Below, piece after piece: positions 10,208-22,761 of a stretch of DNA of 64,000 nucleotides (position 1 is its first letter; each line of letters starts with the position of its first letter). The position numbers and the translations under genes are program-made. The notes beneath the pieces were generated by a model. That model saw only the letters and a list, made by a program, of their open reading frames with translations, made no database searches and was not told where the DNA came from. This DNA is from Nitzschia sp. DOCU1 (Eukaryota; Bacillariophyta; Bacillariophyceae; Bacillariales; Bacillariaceae): positions 62,001-126,000 of the forward strand of contig OX595989.1 of NCBI GenBank assembly GCA_951394045.1, given 5' to 3'.

Positions 10208-12894
10208 AGGATCAACGCACGTTATGTATTATGTGAGAACGATGCCACCCAGCTAGCTACTCATAGCCAGCACGATTAATGACGCAACGGTTTCTCTACT
10301 AGAGCTAGTCCTCCCGCTGGCGGTTCCAATCTTTACTACTTTAATTCAGCACGGAAAACGCCATCGCAACGCAACTAGACATTTATCATATATCTAGCTA
10401 TTAATCGAACCGATTGGCTGAATTTGTTCACGCAACAAATTACTGAGCCCCACCGCTACGTCAAAGCTGTTCGATATGGATGGGGTAGGCCACAGCTGCT
10501 CTGCCCGGAGGAGAGCTCCCTCTACCCACATACGGGAGGGAGATCCGCCTTGAGTTTGTGATAGCATCGCCTTTGTCAAAGTGGCACAACAAGGAATCTT
10601 AACTTCCAACACCGGGGGACGTTTGAATCTGGAACCCCAAACCAGAGTATTCCTTGTTGTGTGCACTTGACTCGCTATCTAGGTGAGATCTTGAGGGACA
10701 ATAATAATCGTAGAGATGGCAACAGCCGTTGAACTTGAAAATCGATGTAAGACGGCAGCAGCCGCAGAACACCAGACGCCTGCAAAAGGGGGGGGAAGAA
10801 CAGGGTATAAGTAGCACTGCGGGAGAGAAATACGAAAATACGATCAAACGGCACCAGACAATGCGCACTTACCATGAAGACACCGAATACATGCACACAT
10901 ACATCCACCCACACCACAACCGACCTGCAAAACAGAGAGAGGACTCAACTTTCCAACAACAGATCCGGCCAACAAAGTAGCTTTGATTGCAAAGTGAAGC
11001 CTTTGCCGTCGCGCCAACGCCTTCGTTCTCATCAATCTTCTCCCCTTTCCATAGTAGCCCTCACAAACAAAACCTCATCCGACGACATTCCTAAGCAATC
11101 CTCTTCTATTCCCTTGGAGGCCAATTTTTTCTGATGGAGTCCAATCATTGGGGTCGTAGATGTCTGCGTTACCATGTTCGGGACTGGAACATGCCACAGC
11201 ACCCACTCATCCGCCAACTTGCTGCATCCAACGTGGGACGGGGGGTTCCGGGGTCAATGGTGTATCACTGGCTTTGCCCCCAGTGCCCCAAGCCATGCCG
11301 GTTGCCCCCCTTCCCACTCCTCTTCTTTCGGCTGTCACCTCACAAATTACATATATTTTTCATAGCCAGGCGGGGATGTACCTGCACACAAGGGAATGAA
11401 AAGAGAACACTTTTGGAGTCGTGGTCGGTAATACTTGCAACAGCTAAAATAGAAAGAGGAAAATCTTGTGAGAACCAAAGAACATCAGCACGACAACAAA
11501 GAACTCACCTTGAAGCAAAGCCACTCTGTCAACAATCGTACGATCCTTCCCGGCGTGCTACCGCCCCATGCCACGAAACCGTGGGAGGATGCTACGGTAG
11601 CTTTTAGGGTCCCACCCACGGGGACCCCAGAAAGGATTGACACCACCTGGACTGCCGCCACCACAGCAATCCACAGATCTGTTGAAAGAAAGAGAGAAGA
11701 ACAAAGACAGAACACGAGCGAGGATCGATCCCGGCGTGCTGCCGACGGCAGCTTTTAGGATCCCACCCATGGGGACCCCAGGACATTGTTTCGCAACAAA
11801 ACATCCAGGCGTGCTTTCCATCGGAGCTTTTGAGGTCCTACCCGTGAGGACCCCAGGACGTCATCTCCACAACTCGATGCAATGCCGACTTTCCTGCGAG
11901 ACAAACAGCAGCCGGTGGCGCTGCTGGAGAACTGTCATCTTCATCATCGTCGTGAAGTTCACGGCGATGATGAAGAAAGGAGCAACACAGAGTGCTCATT
12001 TCGCGAAAAAGTGACCTCAATTGAGTGAAAAAGTGACGGATTTGTTGGAGGGAATGCCGAGATCCGAGCGGTTTCTGCGGTGGTTTGCGAGCAGTTTCGA
12101 TATGTTTCCCACGATGAAGCTTCCACGTTCGCTGAAAGTAATCCACATTCATCATCACCCAGTTCGCCAATTCCTTCCACTTTCGTCGCAAGTTTCGATT
12201 GTCCCATCGAGAGCCTCTTAAACGTGCTGATTGTTACATTATCCTTTTCTCCGTAGTCATCAAGTGTTTGTTTTGCTTGCATGGGTCATCAGGAAGTCCA
12301 GCGTTCATGCTGGAGGCGTGCTAACTACCGCGTATCCTGGCATGGATCGCAAAGGATCTTCTACGTGTGTGTGCCGATGCCCGCGCGCTCGCGTTGTAAA
12401 AGCTCAGGTGTTTCCGCGGCGGCCGGTCATGAAGGCACGTGCAATTTTTTCTATGTATTCATGATCGTATTTACTTGCGCGCGGGCCCATCTTCGAATGA
12501 CCTTTTTGACCTCTTTGACCACTTATCGAACCTCTACGCCGCCCGGATAGGGCAAAGCATTGCAGAGTACGTACCTACTACTAGAGCTGCTATTGCAGAC
12601 TACTGCTATCTCCCTTGTCTAACTGTTGTTCTAGCTTCTGTGGTTACGGAAGCCAGACGACCGCAACTCCCTCAATTCTACAAGCGACGGTATCATCATG
12701 ATAATACGAGCATCGTGGGCTCTCGTTCTTTCTATCGGGATAGTAAAGAACGGTACTGTCAGCAGCAACAATGATGGCTACTATTAGCTACTAACAGTTA
12801 TGACTACTATTAGCGAGTAGCAACTATGTATTGTCTCATTCCCTGATATTTGTTGTGGCGACACACCGCCCTAGCACGTGTTGCTGATGTTGGC
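10208..12894. repeat. Segmental duplication, copy 1 (spacer part)
   Basis: This block is nearly identical to 32321-34955 (offset 22,113 at the start), with small indels later. In both places it begins at aggatcaacgcacg. The duplication does not stop at 12894: it runs on through the adjacent minus-strand gene to about 14350, and the matching sequence in the other copy resumes at 51482 after the transposon. It contains only short frames with no domain content. One part (about 11549-11870) consists of three diverged tandem units sharing gcgtgct ... gcttttagg-tcccaccca-ggggacccca. Too large and gene-containing to be an LTR pair. Confidence 0.85.
11549..11870. repeat. Three diverged tandem units with GC-rich inverted core
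   Basis: Three units of roughly 100 bp each contain a ggcgtgct start, an agcttttagg-tcc core and a ggggacccca end (around 11609-11631, 11752-11781 and 11824-11862). The core tcccaccca-ggggacccc is partly self-complementary. The block is preserved in the second duplication copy at about 33663-33973. No function can be assigned. Confidence 0.5.
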
Positions 12895-12915
12895 CGCGAA
12901 TCGTTCTTTCATTAG

Positions 12916-15774
12916 CTAGTAGCGCAGGTCTGGGAACGGACGCCCGCCCGTTGCAGAGTTAGACGAGAGAGTCGTATCCAATCTTGCTGATGATCCTCGT
13001 GGTCCCGCCATCAAGAACAAGTCGCAAGAGTGAGCCATGGGCGGAGGCTTTGCCAGGCCAGTAGCACTGCTACCACTTTGCCGCCGCCCGCTGTCCGACG
13101 ACGGTACAACAATGATAGGGGCTTGGGACAAAGAGGAGCTTGGGGGTAAACTACAAACAGGGGGAGCAGGGACTCCCATCATTGTCAATGCCATCATTGA
13201 CGCTGTTGAAGAATCGAGACACATCCATTCCGTGACGAGGAGTCGAACCAGATCGGCACGAGCATGACGTTTGCTACAACAGTATGCCCGATAACTGCTT
13301 TCCAGAGTTTCGATGATGTCTTTGTCCGATTTGGAACGCAGTGAAACTGGCATGCCCAAAAAGTATAGCAAAGCCCGAATTCGCCTCGTTTCTTCGTCAT
13401 CGTCATGAAGTACGAATGCTGCACTCGATGACGATGACGCTCGCCTGGTCTCATTATCATTCAACTGTCTTTCCATCAGTTCAATGATCTCCGCCTGTGT
13501 ACTACCTTCATCATCAACGACGTTTGATGACGATGTTTCATCAGGCTTTAGGAGGTCCAGCGGGTTCTCAGATAGTCTCCTTGTAGCGGCGTCGGCTACT
13601 TGGGACTCCACAAGAGGCGTCATGGGATTCCATGGGAATGGGATTTGAGCCGTTCGTGAGCCTAGAGGCCCCACGGGGTCCTCGTCTCCCAGCGCCTTGG
13701 ATATTTTGTCATCGAAAGGAGACGAAAATTCTTCGTCTGTTGCTTGTGTTGGCACATTGATGTCAATAACAAGATTCCATGCTGGCCTTGGAGCAAATCC
13801 CGAAAGGTAACTCTTCATGTGGTAAAGCAACGATACGTCCTTTTGGATGTTATTGGAGCTGTAAAGTGCAACGACAATTCGTCCCACACCCGCACAATCT
13901 ATCGGTATAGCTGCCGCAGACTTGATACCATTGGCGATCGCTCCCTCCACTTGCAGGTCGGACCACGATTTGGCACAACCAAGGTCGTACTCCCATTGTG
14001 GCTTTCCGGACTCGTAGGTTCGGCCCGGAAGGCCTCTGCCCAGCTCAAAAGTTACATTGCTATTAAAGTCCCCAAAAGCCTCCATGGACTTAAGCATTTC
14101 CCGAGGTGTGTCGGTCCTTGTCGTTGAACCGGCATGCATAAGCCGGATTTCTGTCCCGTTTCCATTGTCAACAAGGCCTTCGCCGGAACCCAAGGTATTT
14201 GGTTGTTCCACAGGTGCCCAGCAGTCGGCGTGGTGGAAGGGCATCTTGTTCTGTTGCAAATACAATGCGATAACTTCGAGAAAACTGGATGGCCTTGTCG
14301 CAGTGTATTGGCGAAGAAAGTCGCATCCGCTGTGCCCATCCGTAATGGCATCGTCATCGTCACTCGAATCAGTAGCTGGACTGCTGCACTCGTGTTCGAC
14401 CAGTACAGCGTTGGACATGGGAAGTCTCTGCGGAGCAGGTTCTGCTGTGTCGGGACCCATAAGACCCTCTAAAGAAATATGATTCAACTCATCCGAGCAT
14501 TCGCTTGAATCGTCGTCAAAGATATCTCGCTTTGTTGCTACACCCGCCGTAGAGGCCTTATAATCCTGTGCCGATGTCTCTGAGCTTTTGGGGGTGCTAT
14601 CGTCACCACGAAACGTAGACATAGTCGTCCTTGGCTTCTTATTGGACAGTGCGCCCACTTGACAACGACGCTGAAGGTGTTTGAGGTTACCTTCTGCAGC
14701 TCTGGCTCTTCGCTCAAGTTCCTCTAAACTACTGATCCAGTCGTCCGCTTGCAGCAGGGAGGCATTTCCCCCTTGCAAGAACAAATTCGAGATATGAGTC
14801 CTCCATTGCTTCGTGAAGTTGAAACGAAGTTCAAGTCGTTCAGCTCTAGAGGGCAGGCTGGCCAGGAAAGTTTCTTCCAACGTAGACAACAACTTTGTAT
14901 CGTTATGGGGGCCTTGAGGGGAGAGACGAGGACTAGAATTTCGTTCATACGATCTCATGCTCAATTTGGCATTCTTCATCTTCTTTGTTAGGCGACTGGG
15001 TTTGCACAACAAAAAATCGCCGAGGAACTGATTCAGTTTCGTGCCGTTTGGCAAAGGGAGGTTTCCTTTATCAAAAGCGCCGACTAAATAGTCAGTAAGA
15101 GCGATCTCGTCGTCCTTCCAGCGGCCAGTTCGTAACATATCTAGCGCCCCGCACTTGGAAGGCTGAAAAATCAGTCGAGAGTAAACATCAACTTCTGCTT
15201 GCATAGCCGCTATCTGCGAAGTTTCTGCTGTTGTCTCTCTGTCTCGTTTACCCCCGGCGGATGCGGCAGCTTTCTTTGTTCGAAGCAGAACTGATTTCTC
15301 GAGGTCATTGAACGCCAATGGCATGAGATAAACTTTGGACTTCGAGACACTCGAGCACACTGGGCACTTGATTGTATCGTTCTGGGTACCTCCGAGGTTG
15401 TCCCGACGAAAAAAGTCGTTTGGGGTACATTTCTGTCAAGAAGTCAGGCAGAACACAAGCACAAAAGGATGAGACAATTTGAGCCGCAACATAGGCGCTG
15501 CGTGCGGGATGGCACGAGGGTCCACCAACCTGCACCGTACACACAAATAATAGAAAAACATCTCGGTCCAACGTACCCCATGGAAAGTGCAGCCACACTT
15601 CAAGATCTTCAAATCCGAGCCCTGCCGATGGCACATTCCGCAAGAGAACTCGCTATCATCAGTGTAGATCATGGTTGGGACGCTACCGCTGGTGGTGTGG
15701 CGTGTTGGATGTTGCTTAATGGTTGCAGTCGATCGGTCCAAAAGCGTCGATTTGCCTCCGATCGGCAGTCGCAC
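12916..15774 (-). CDS. RING + TGRW-type DNA-binding-like + GAF-like regulator (copy B, intact)
   Basis: Two exons on the minus strand: 15577-15774 and 12916-15432, with a 144-bp intron (donor gtacgt, acceptor ttgacag), phase 0, giving about 904 aa. The splice joins a RING-like finger: C45-x2-C48, C60-x-C62, H65, C68 across the junction, then C89-P-V-C92. Next is a block starting TGRW (about 168-225) with LTKKMKNAKLS, which resembles a SANT/Myb-like helical domain. About 449-615 is GAF-like: FLEVIALYLQ, GRGLPGRTYESG, ANGIKSAAAIPID and VGRIVVALYSS. The C-terminus is acidic and Ser-rich. The diverged paralogue at 16766-19837 has the same order and intron position. The likely role is a nuclear regulator or ubiquitin ligase sensing a small ligand, which is inference. 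Its C-terminal and GAF parts are duplicated at 51514-52905. Confidence 0.8.
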
Positions 15775-16765
15775 TACTCAGCGACCTTCTCCTTGCACAA
15801 TCCAGGTTTTCGCTATCTATGTATTGGCTCTCGTATCGCAAATGGGTGGATTGAGATAATAGCGGCGTTTCGCGCTGCTCCCGTTCCTCTTGTTGTGGTC
15901 GTCCAATTTGAGAATCATATGTAAAAGTGGATGGAAGGGATGGGGTGCGCACATCCATTCCCAATACCAGGTATGCCACTAATCGTAAGCTGACGTTTAC
16001 CGTAGTTTGCTGCGATCTTAAGCATAGCAACATGGAAAACATTTAAGGCGCCATAGTACATCGATGGAAGTACACTCAGACCTACAAAACGCACTGGAAA
16101 ACGTCAGCGCCATCAAATAATTAATATTATTACTTATTATGATACCCAGACGTCATTAGGGGTCCGCCATTGATCTCAATAGAGTCCCCAATTTCACGTT
16201 TTCTGACGCATTTCGACGTACCTTAGCTGGTAGGTAATTACCATCGATCGGCATATCATAGAGTTCAGGATGATATCCCGTTTCGGATTACGTGTACCGT
16301 GTATTTATGTGGTACCCGGTACGTATGAACTTCGACGTTCCGACAGGTTTGCTGTTCGGCTGCTATCGTACCTGGTACCGATATTTGCAAAAGAAATACA
16401 TACCTTGTGCTGTGACGGCGACACATACCGGCAGATATCATCATATGCTTCGGATAGTTTAGGTATTCAGAAAGCACCAAGATAAGACAGCCGCGTCTTC
16501 GACAGGTAATGTTGCCAGAATGGTTGAGAAAGGCTTCTAATAGTTGTAAAGAAGTAATCTATTAGGACCGCACAGGCAGGCAGAGTTGCGGAGCTTTCGA
16601 GAAGAAACAGGCACCACAGCAAATTAGTTCTCTGGGGTTATATCATACATAGTTCTACTAAAAATATTAACACCAACAAAACTTTATCATTAAAAATTGC
16701 CCCTTGTAAGCGAAATGCAAAATCATCAATCGTCCTCGTGCTGTCGAATCATCTCCTTGCCCCGT
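15775..16765. other. Spacer between the two RING/GAF paralogues
   Basis: Contains the promoter side of the 12916-15774 gene and the 3' end of the next gene. AT-rich patches occur at 16115-16140. No further gene or RNA is supported. Confidence 0.45.
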
Positions 16766-19700
16766 CTATTTTCCAGAACACGACATCGTTCGTGGCAAGC
16801 TTCTTCCCCGGCTGTTGGAGCTGGTCCCATTGCTTTGGCCTTCATCACCACTGTCAGATACAGGACTGGGGGGTGCCGGCGGCACACCGACACGAGGACT
16901 TCGTACTAGCAAGGAATGTTCATGTATGACACATGTGCCATCTTCCCGCGACGTACAGCTCGAAAATTCATCCGAGAGGGGTGCGACAAGTTGCGGTGGC
17001 CTAGCGCGTCCTGCTTGCCACGATGGTGAAGAGGAAACCAGCGGCGGCATGACCGGCGCCATCTCATGGCATCGGTGTCGGTCCACTTGATCTTGCTTCT
17101 TGAACAGAGCACTCCATGGGGGAGGAAGAGCCGAAGGGTGAACTGGAAAGGGTTTGATGGTGGCGAGGGCACCATTATACATTCCCTGTCCAACAACCGG
17201 AGATGTTCTTGCGTCCGAGAGACATCCCCATTCCCTTGCAAGGAGGGCCGCCACCGCGGGCGGGCTCTCCGATTGAGTAGTGCCTTTTGAGCTTAAAGAG
17301 TAGCTCGTATAGCTTCGTTTCAAGATATCAACCATCTCGTTCTCGTCTGGCGATCTGCGATTCGGTGGTCTCAAAAGCAACAGACGAAGCGTCATAAGCT
17401 GGTGAATAAGCTCGTTCGCCGAGTGGGAGCTATCGTCGCCACCGGACCTCAAATCTGCCAAGTGATCCCCTAACATCGAAATCATTTCTCCCTCCAAAGC
17501 GTCTGACCCCTCGGCATGGACTGGACAAGCATTTACATGCCGTGCATCACTTGTTCCTGCCGTTGGAGTAGTCACTTTCTTGAAACCCCCGAGATTGTTT
17601 TCCTTGGCAATCGAAAGTTCTGGTCCATTTCCTAAATTCCCTAGTTGCCATTTGGGTTCTGGCTTGTAGCGCTCGAGTTCTAGTGCCAGTTTATTCACCA
17701 TGGATTCGTCTTGCGGGACTTCGTGGCAACTATAGAGTACTACCACGAGGCGTCCTGCCCCAGGTGCGGACAAAGGGATCCCCACAGCCGAACGGACGCC
17801 TAAGTCCTCGGCGCCACCTGCACGGAGGAAGAAGTCTGGGTCGAGATTATTAATTCCAAACTCCCACTGTCGTTGGCCTGAGGAGTAGACTCTACCCACC
17901 AATCCTTTGCCCGGCGCGAAGGTAAAGGACTTTGAATACTGTCCAAAATTTTCAAAAGCCGACCGATGCGAGTCACCCAGGTCTGTTCTTGTTGCATCGC
18001 CTGCATGAACCAAGTGAACATCCTCATTCGCCTGATCATCTGCACCGTTTTTATAGGGAGGTGCCCAAACATCTGCATGCTGAAATGGAAGATCCCTCTC
18101 TTCCAACAAGGCTTTGATGATTTCCAAGAACGGTCCCTTGTGTTCTTGCGTCGGATACAATGTCGACGAAATCAGCTTATTGCCATTGGAATCCATATCG
18201 TTAGCGGGCGCCATCCAGTCCATAAAAGACTGATCTATATCGTCCAATGAGGCGTTCGGAAAGTCAGGGACTACAGTGCTATTCTGTTGAATGTCCACGG
18301 CCTGGCAGTTCGATGTGGCAGTCTGCTCCTCCATACCGCAGTCACCATTGCCCGGGATAACTTCACGAGTCTCCTCCAACAACAGATAGTTGTCGCTGTC
18401 CGCCTGGTTCAGCATTTTATCCGGGAACTCCACACCAGAGAATCCCTCCGGAGCCTGGGAGTAGGAAGTAACCATTGTAGGCTTCTCGTCCTCCCAATGA
18501 TTCCCCATGCAAAGGCCCAGGCGTCGACGACGGACACTGCGCATTCCCTCTTCGGCGTTGCATGCTAAACGCTCATATTCGTCCAAGCTGGCTAGAAACG
18601 CGGACCCGTCAAGATAGGGGTATCCAATTTGGATGCAAAGATCCGAGAACCAGGTTCTCCAGTTTTTGGCCAAGAAAAATCGATACTCCAGCCGCAGAAA
18701 CTCGGTCGACATTGTCAAGACAAAACGCTCTTGAAGTTCATACAAGCTAGTTGCGGGGGGCGAGGTGGCTGACTCTTGCGCGTTTTGGGGGATCCGAAGG
18801 TCAAACGTTCGCGTGCTCAGCCGTGCTTTTTTCATCTTCTTCGTCAAGCGACTAGCTTTGCAGAGGATAGCATCGCTTAGGAAGGGAGAAAGCTTCAGCC
18901 CATGAGGAATTGGAAGATTTCCTTCGTCAAATGATTTGACTAGCTGATCGACGTATTCCTTCTCTTCGTCATTCCAACGTCCGGTTCTATGAGATTCAGT
19001 ATCCCCCGCGCTAGTCGAGAATGACTCTTTCTTGCCCTGAGAGTACACGGCATAGGTGGTTTCGATTTCGAGTTCCTCGGGAGAAGCTATTTGCTCGCTG
19101 GACCTCTTTTTCAGGTTGTCCTTGGTTTTGTTACTGGCAACGGTGGCCGCCGCTGCCGCCGCTCGAAGCCTAATAGCCGTATTCAGAGGTTCAAAACGCA
19201 GGGGCAACACTTTGATTCCTTGAACGGCCGAAGAACAACAAGGACATGTTACAGAAGGATCCTTCCGTGGACCCACCGGTAAGAGATCAATCTTTTTGTT
19301 GTTATCGTTGGAAGCTAATGATGATGCGTTGTGGTTACTCTTTTGATCTACCGGTAAGATCAAGGACAGCGGCGCACAAGTCTGTTATTGTTGAAGCAAC
19401 GGGGAGGCGAAAGATCGTGAGTGAGAATAAAATTCTGAAACGGTATTAAGAGCCCCTGGTAGCTGGCGATTATGCATGCCGAACACGATTCTACCAAAGG
19501 GCAATAATAAAAGAATAGCGCGAGCGACAACTGTACTCAACCAGCCGATAAAAGCATTTTACTTCGTGATATTCCGCAACATCTGCACGACCACCACCAC
19601 AGATTCCCAATCCTCGGAAACCGTAGCAGGTAGCGGCTTCGGCCACGTGCAACAACGACAACACGGTGTTTCATTTGTTGACCTGACAAAGCTCACCGTG

Positions 19701-19837
19701 TGAAAAGTGCAGCCACATCCAATCAAACGAAGATCACTCTCCGGTAATTGACAAATTGAGCATGCAATTGGCGCGTTTCCCAATGATGAGGAGACGTTCA
19801 TGGCAGGCATCATTTTCATCATTGTTTGATGTCCCAT
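16766..19837 (-). CDS. RING + TGRW-type + GAF-like regulator, diverged paralogue
   Basis: Two exons: 19697-19837 and 16766-19381, with a 315-bp intron (donor gtgagc, acceptor aataacag), phase 0, giving about 918 aa. The splice builds the RING-like finger: C26-x2-C29, C41-x-C43, H46, C49, then C93-P-C-C96. Without the first exon the long frame has no ATG and half a finger, which supports the model. TGRW at 180-183 opens a helical block ending LTKKMKKARLS. GAF-like sequence lies at about 464-628: FLEIIKALLEERDLPFQHADVW, GKGLVGRVYSSG, LGVRSAVGIPL and AGRLVVVLYSC. The C-terminal third is low-complexity, Pro/Ser-rich. Compared with the neighbour at 12916-15774, domain order and intron position agree but identity is moderate, so the tandem duplication is old. 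Confidence 0.8.
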
Positions 19838-20984
19838 CGGGTGAAATGAGAAATGCGTTCGAGATTATGAAGCCGCTCTCTTGCTTCAGCGGATGCTATG
19901 AGAGTGAGTGTTGTCTGCTTTGGATCCTGCAATCCAAGGCGCGTCGCAATTGTCGGAACTTTGTTTCATTTGCTGTTTTTCACATAATAGCGTCGTCGTT
20001 GACGCGTCATTAGGCGAAACACAGATGTGCAATAAAATGTCACAGGCAGGTGGGTATTCCAAAATTCCCCCGGAAACGTTCAGGGGTCTCTTTTCTAAAC
20101 TGCGCACAGATATTAGAAATAGGGTTGGGACCCCTGAGTGGGAAAACGATTGCACGCGGTACATAGAAAACTCTTACTCCTTTGGGCCTTGGGACGAGCT
20201 TTCCGGACTTTCGCCCTGAAACGTTCAGGGGTAACTGAATTACCAGATAGGAAGGGATCCCTGAGCGGAGCAAAGGTGGACCTTGGTACACAGGAAAATA
20301 CGCATTCAATATCGTTTTCGATCTCTACTACCGGTGGTAGCATGAAGCATTTGGATGAATGCCATCGCCTCTTGCGATCATAGGTCTGTTTTGGCATTTT
20401 ACTTTCGAACAGCAACACCCTTTCTTTCGTTCGAGGAAGCTCTATCTATAGCTCGATTCCCCGTGATGACCATATCAGTGAAGCGTCGCCCGGCAACTAA
20501 AAGGACAGCGACCTGCTGGTCGGCCGCATATATTAAAACCATGACGAAAAGATGACGCACGGACCTCCGACCTTGGCCATGTAAATCCCGCCATTTCGGG
20601 TCTTGCCCTTAATGCGTCCTTGAGTGGATCGCTCGTCAATGTCGAGGAATATGTTGAAAATGTGCCCACGGGCTTCTGGCACGCGGAAGTGCATTTCTTG
20701 CCTCAGGACTATCCGATGCCTCCCACAATGCGAAAATGTGCTATCATATCAACCGATGTCTCATTGACGGGTGGATAGTACGCTGCATTTTGATGAAACA
20801 GGCCAAGTTGCCGAGGAGTATGGATTCTCTCGTCGGCTTTGACGTGAAGGACGAAATCCGTCGAGTATCTTCGTCTTCTGAATACATTCCAATGTCAAGG
20901 CATTTCTCGGCTGGATTCTCTGGTCGGCGTTGTTGTTCAGGAAGAGATCCGTTGTAGTTGGCAAGTTTATACTATCAACATGCG
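19838..20984. other. Spacer with a two-copy repeat and an orphan open stretch
   Basis: A gaaacgttcaggggt motif begins two diverged copies of a unit of about 150 bp (20069 and 20219), each followed by g-atccctgag / gacccctgag. A plus-strand stretch without stops (about 20550-20775) reads NPAISGLALNASL, VEEYVENVPTGFWHAEVHFL and DYPMPPTMRK. It has protein-like composition but no start and no family I recognise, so it may be an exon remnant. Confidence 0.4.
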
Positions 20985-22210
20985 ACCAGCGCGCGCTATT
21001 TGATACAAGAAGACCTGCTGGATGATGCTTGTGCAAGCATTCAAGGGACGAGAAGGCGAGTCTTATTGTTCCAGTGACAAACACGAGGCATCGCGTTCTC
21101 ACTGGCATGGTCGCATTGAAAACTATAGCATGCCAACGTCTTGGGAGTTTCAAGATCACTTAAACGACTCAAGCCAGAGTGATAAGGGGATCGTCTATGA
21201 ATTGCTGGCCGGATGTCTCGTGCGTGGCTAGTAGGACGACGGAGCTGCGCCGTTGGGCTCCAGTTGAATGACAATGCAGCCATGTGAACGAAGTGCTGCA
21301 TTCACTTTGATCATACAGAACTGATGCATTTTGTCAACCCGCTTCATTGCGGGTCTTTGGGAATACTTTTTTTCTACCTCACATGGCTGAGTGTATGATT
21401 TTCTGCATGCATTTAAAAGGCAAGACGTTCGGCAGGATATTCTTAGCGCTTTATTTCCCTTGCCCACGACATTATGAGAGTCGTCGCTGTTGACAAGTGA
21501 ATAGCAACATCAGCCGCACAATATTTGATACAAGGTCTGCTGGATGATGCTCGCCGATGTATTCAAGCGACTACGAGACGAATCCCGTCATTCCGTGACA
21601 ATCGCCGCCCTCTCGCATTGAAAACAATAGCATGTCAACGTCGAAGAGTTTCAAGATCACTTAACCTCCTCAAGCCAGAGTGACAAGTGGAGCTTCTAGG
21701 AAAATGGGTGGCCGGATGTCTCGTGCGTGGCTAGTACGGAGCCACGCCGGTGGGCCCAGTTGAATGACAGAGTCAGCGGAGGAAGCGCTGCAACCACTTT
21801 GATCAAACCTACATTGATGCATTTTTGTCAACCTGCTTCATTGCAGATTGTTGGGATTACATTTTCCTACCTCACATGGCCCAACTCGTCGTTTTTCACA
21901 TGTGACAACCGCAGGACATGATAGCCGCACACTATTTGAAACAAGACCTGCTAGATGATGCTTGTCGGCGTATTCAAGTGACAAAGAGGCGAGTCTCACC
22001 ATTCCGTGACGAACCCTGGCGTCGTCCTCTCACCGTCGTGGTCGCATTCGAAAAGGCAAACCTACAAACGTCTTGGCAGTCAAAATAGAACGCATGCGCC
22101 TCAAGTCAGATTTGCATGTGGATCTTCTTGGAGATCGGGGGTCGGAAGCTTCGTGTGTTGCAAAAAAGGAGCCCCAGTTGAATGACAGAGTCACTGTCAC
22201 GAACAGGATT
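20985..22210 (+). repeat. Three decayed tandem copies of an unidentified gene segment
   Basis: Three related blocks begin near 20995, 21525 and 21928 with tattTgataca/aaacaag-acctgctggatgatgct, and continue through attcaag, cgag, a gtcgcattgaaaac-like stretch, and (in the first two) tgctggccggatgtctcgtgcgtggctagta. The third copy keeps the longest reading frame: DLLDDACRRIQVTKRR, SPFRDEPWRRPLTVVVAF, ending at a TAG near 22089. Indels differ among copies, so each decays independently. The ancestral product is unknown to me. Confidence 0.55.
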
Positions 22211-22761
22211 AGAACTGCATGCTTCGTTCTATGCACTCCAGAGCGACAAAGCCGATGCTCTGGTACGAATCTATGTGAACAATACAATCAGGTGGGCACA
22301 GTCAGGACACTTCTGGACGACTCACTCAGCCGACTTTGAATGATTGGGATGGTATTCAGAGACCTTTACCTGATAGAAACAGGCATGTACTGGATCGGGC
22401 CGTGGTTACAATAGCGGCCTTGGGAGAGCGCGATGCCTGCGAAGTTGTGTGCTACCGTTTGAACGCAGCAGTCCCGACACGAAGCAGGAAAACGTTCTTC
22501 ATCGAGTGCTGCAACACGAAGTCCACAAGCTGGTGCTGGTGGGTTGAGCTGTCGTTACACTGCTTTAAGAGAGAGCGATGCCTAAGAAGTGGCGGAGGCA
22601 ACGTCCCGGCAAAAGACAGGAGACTAATTTGATAAATCCATAAGTCTTGGTGTAGCACGAAGCGTTTCGGTGCAATACTTCTTTTGAAGAAACCCAAAGC
22701 ATCGGGACGAGCTCATAGAATCGAGACACAACCGACGATTTTTCCCTTCGAACGTTGAGAA
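22211..22761. other. Spacer, nothing recognised
   Basis: Short frames only. Two gagcgatgcct-containing segments (22427-22440 and 22571-22583) are weakly similar. No supported feature. Confidence 0.4.

Noticed and set aside
10394..10666. Minus-strand 90-aa ORF, repeated at 32507-32779
   Set aside because: Conserved only because the DNA is segmentally duplicated; no domain, and the related block at 5040-5135 does not preserve the frame.
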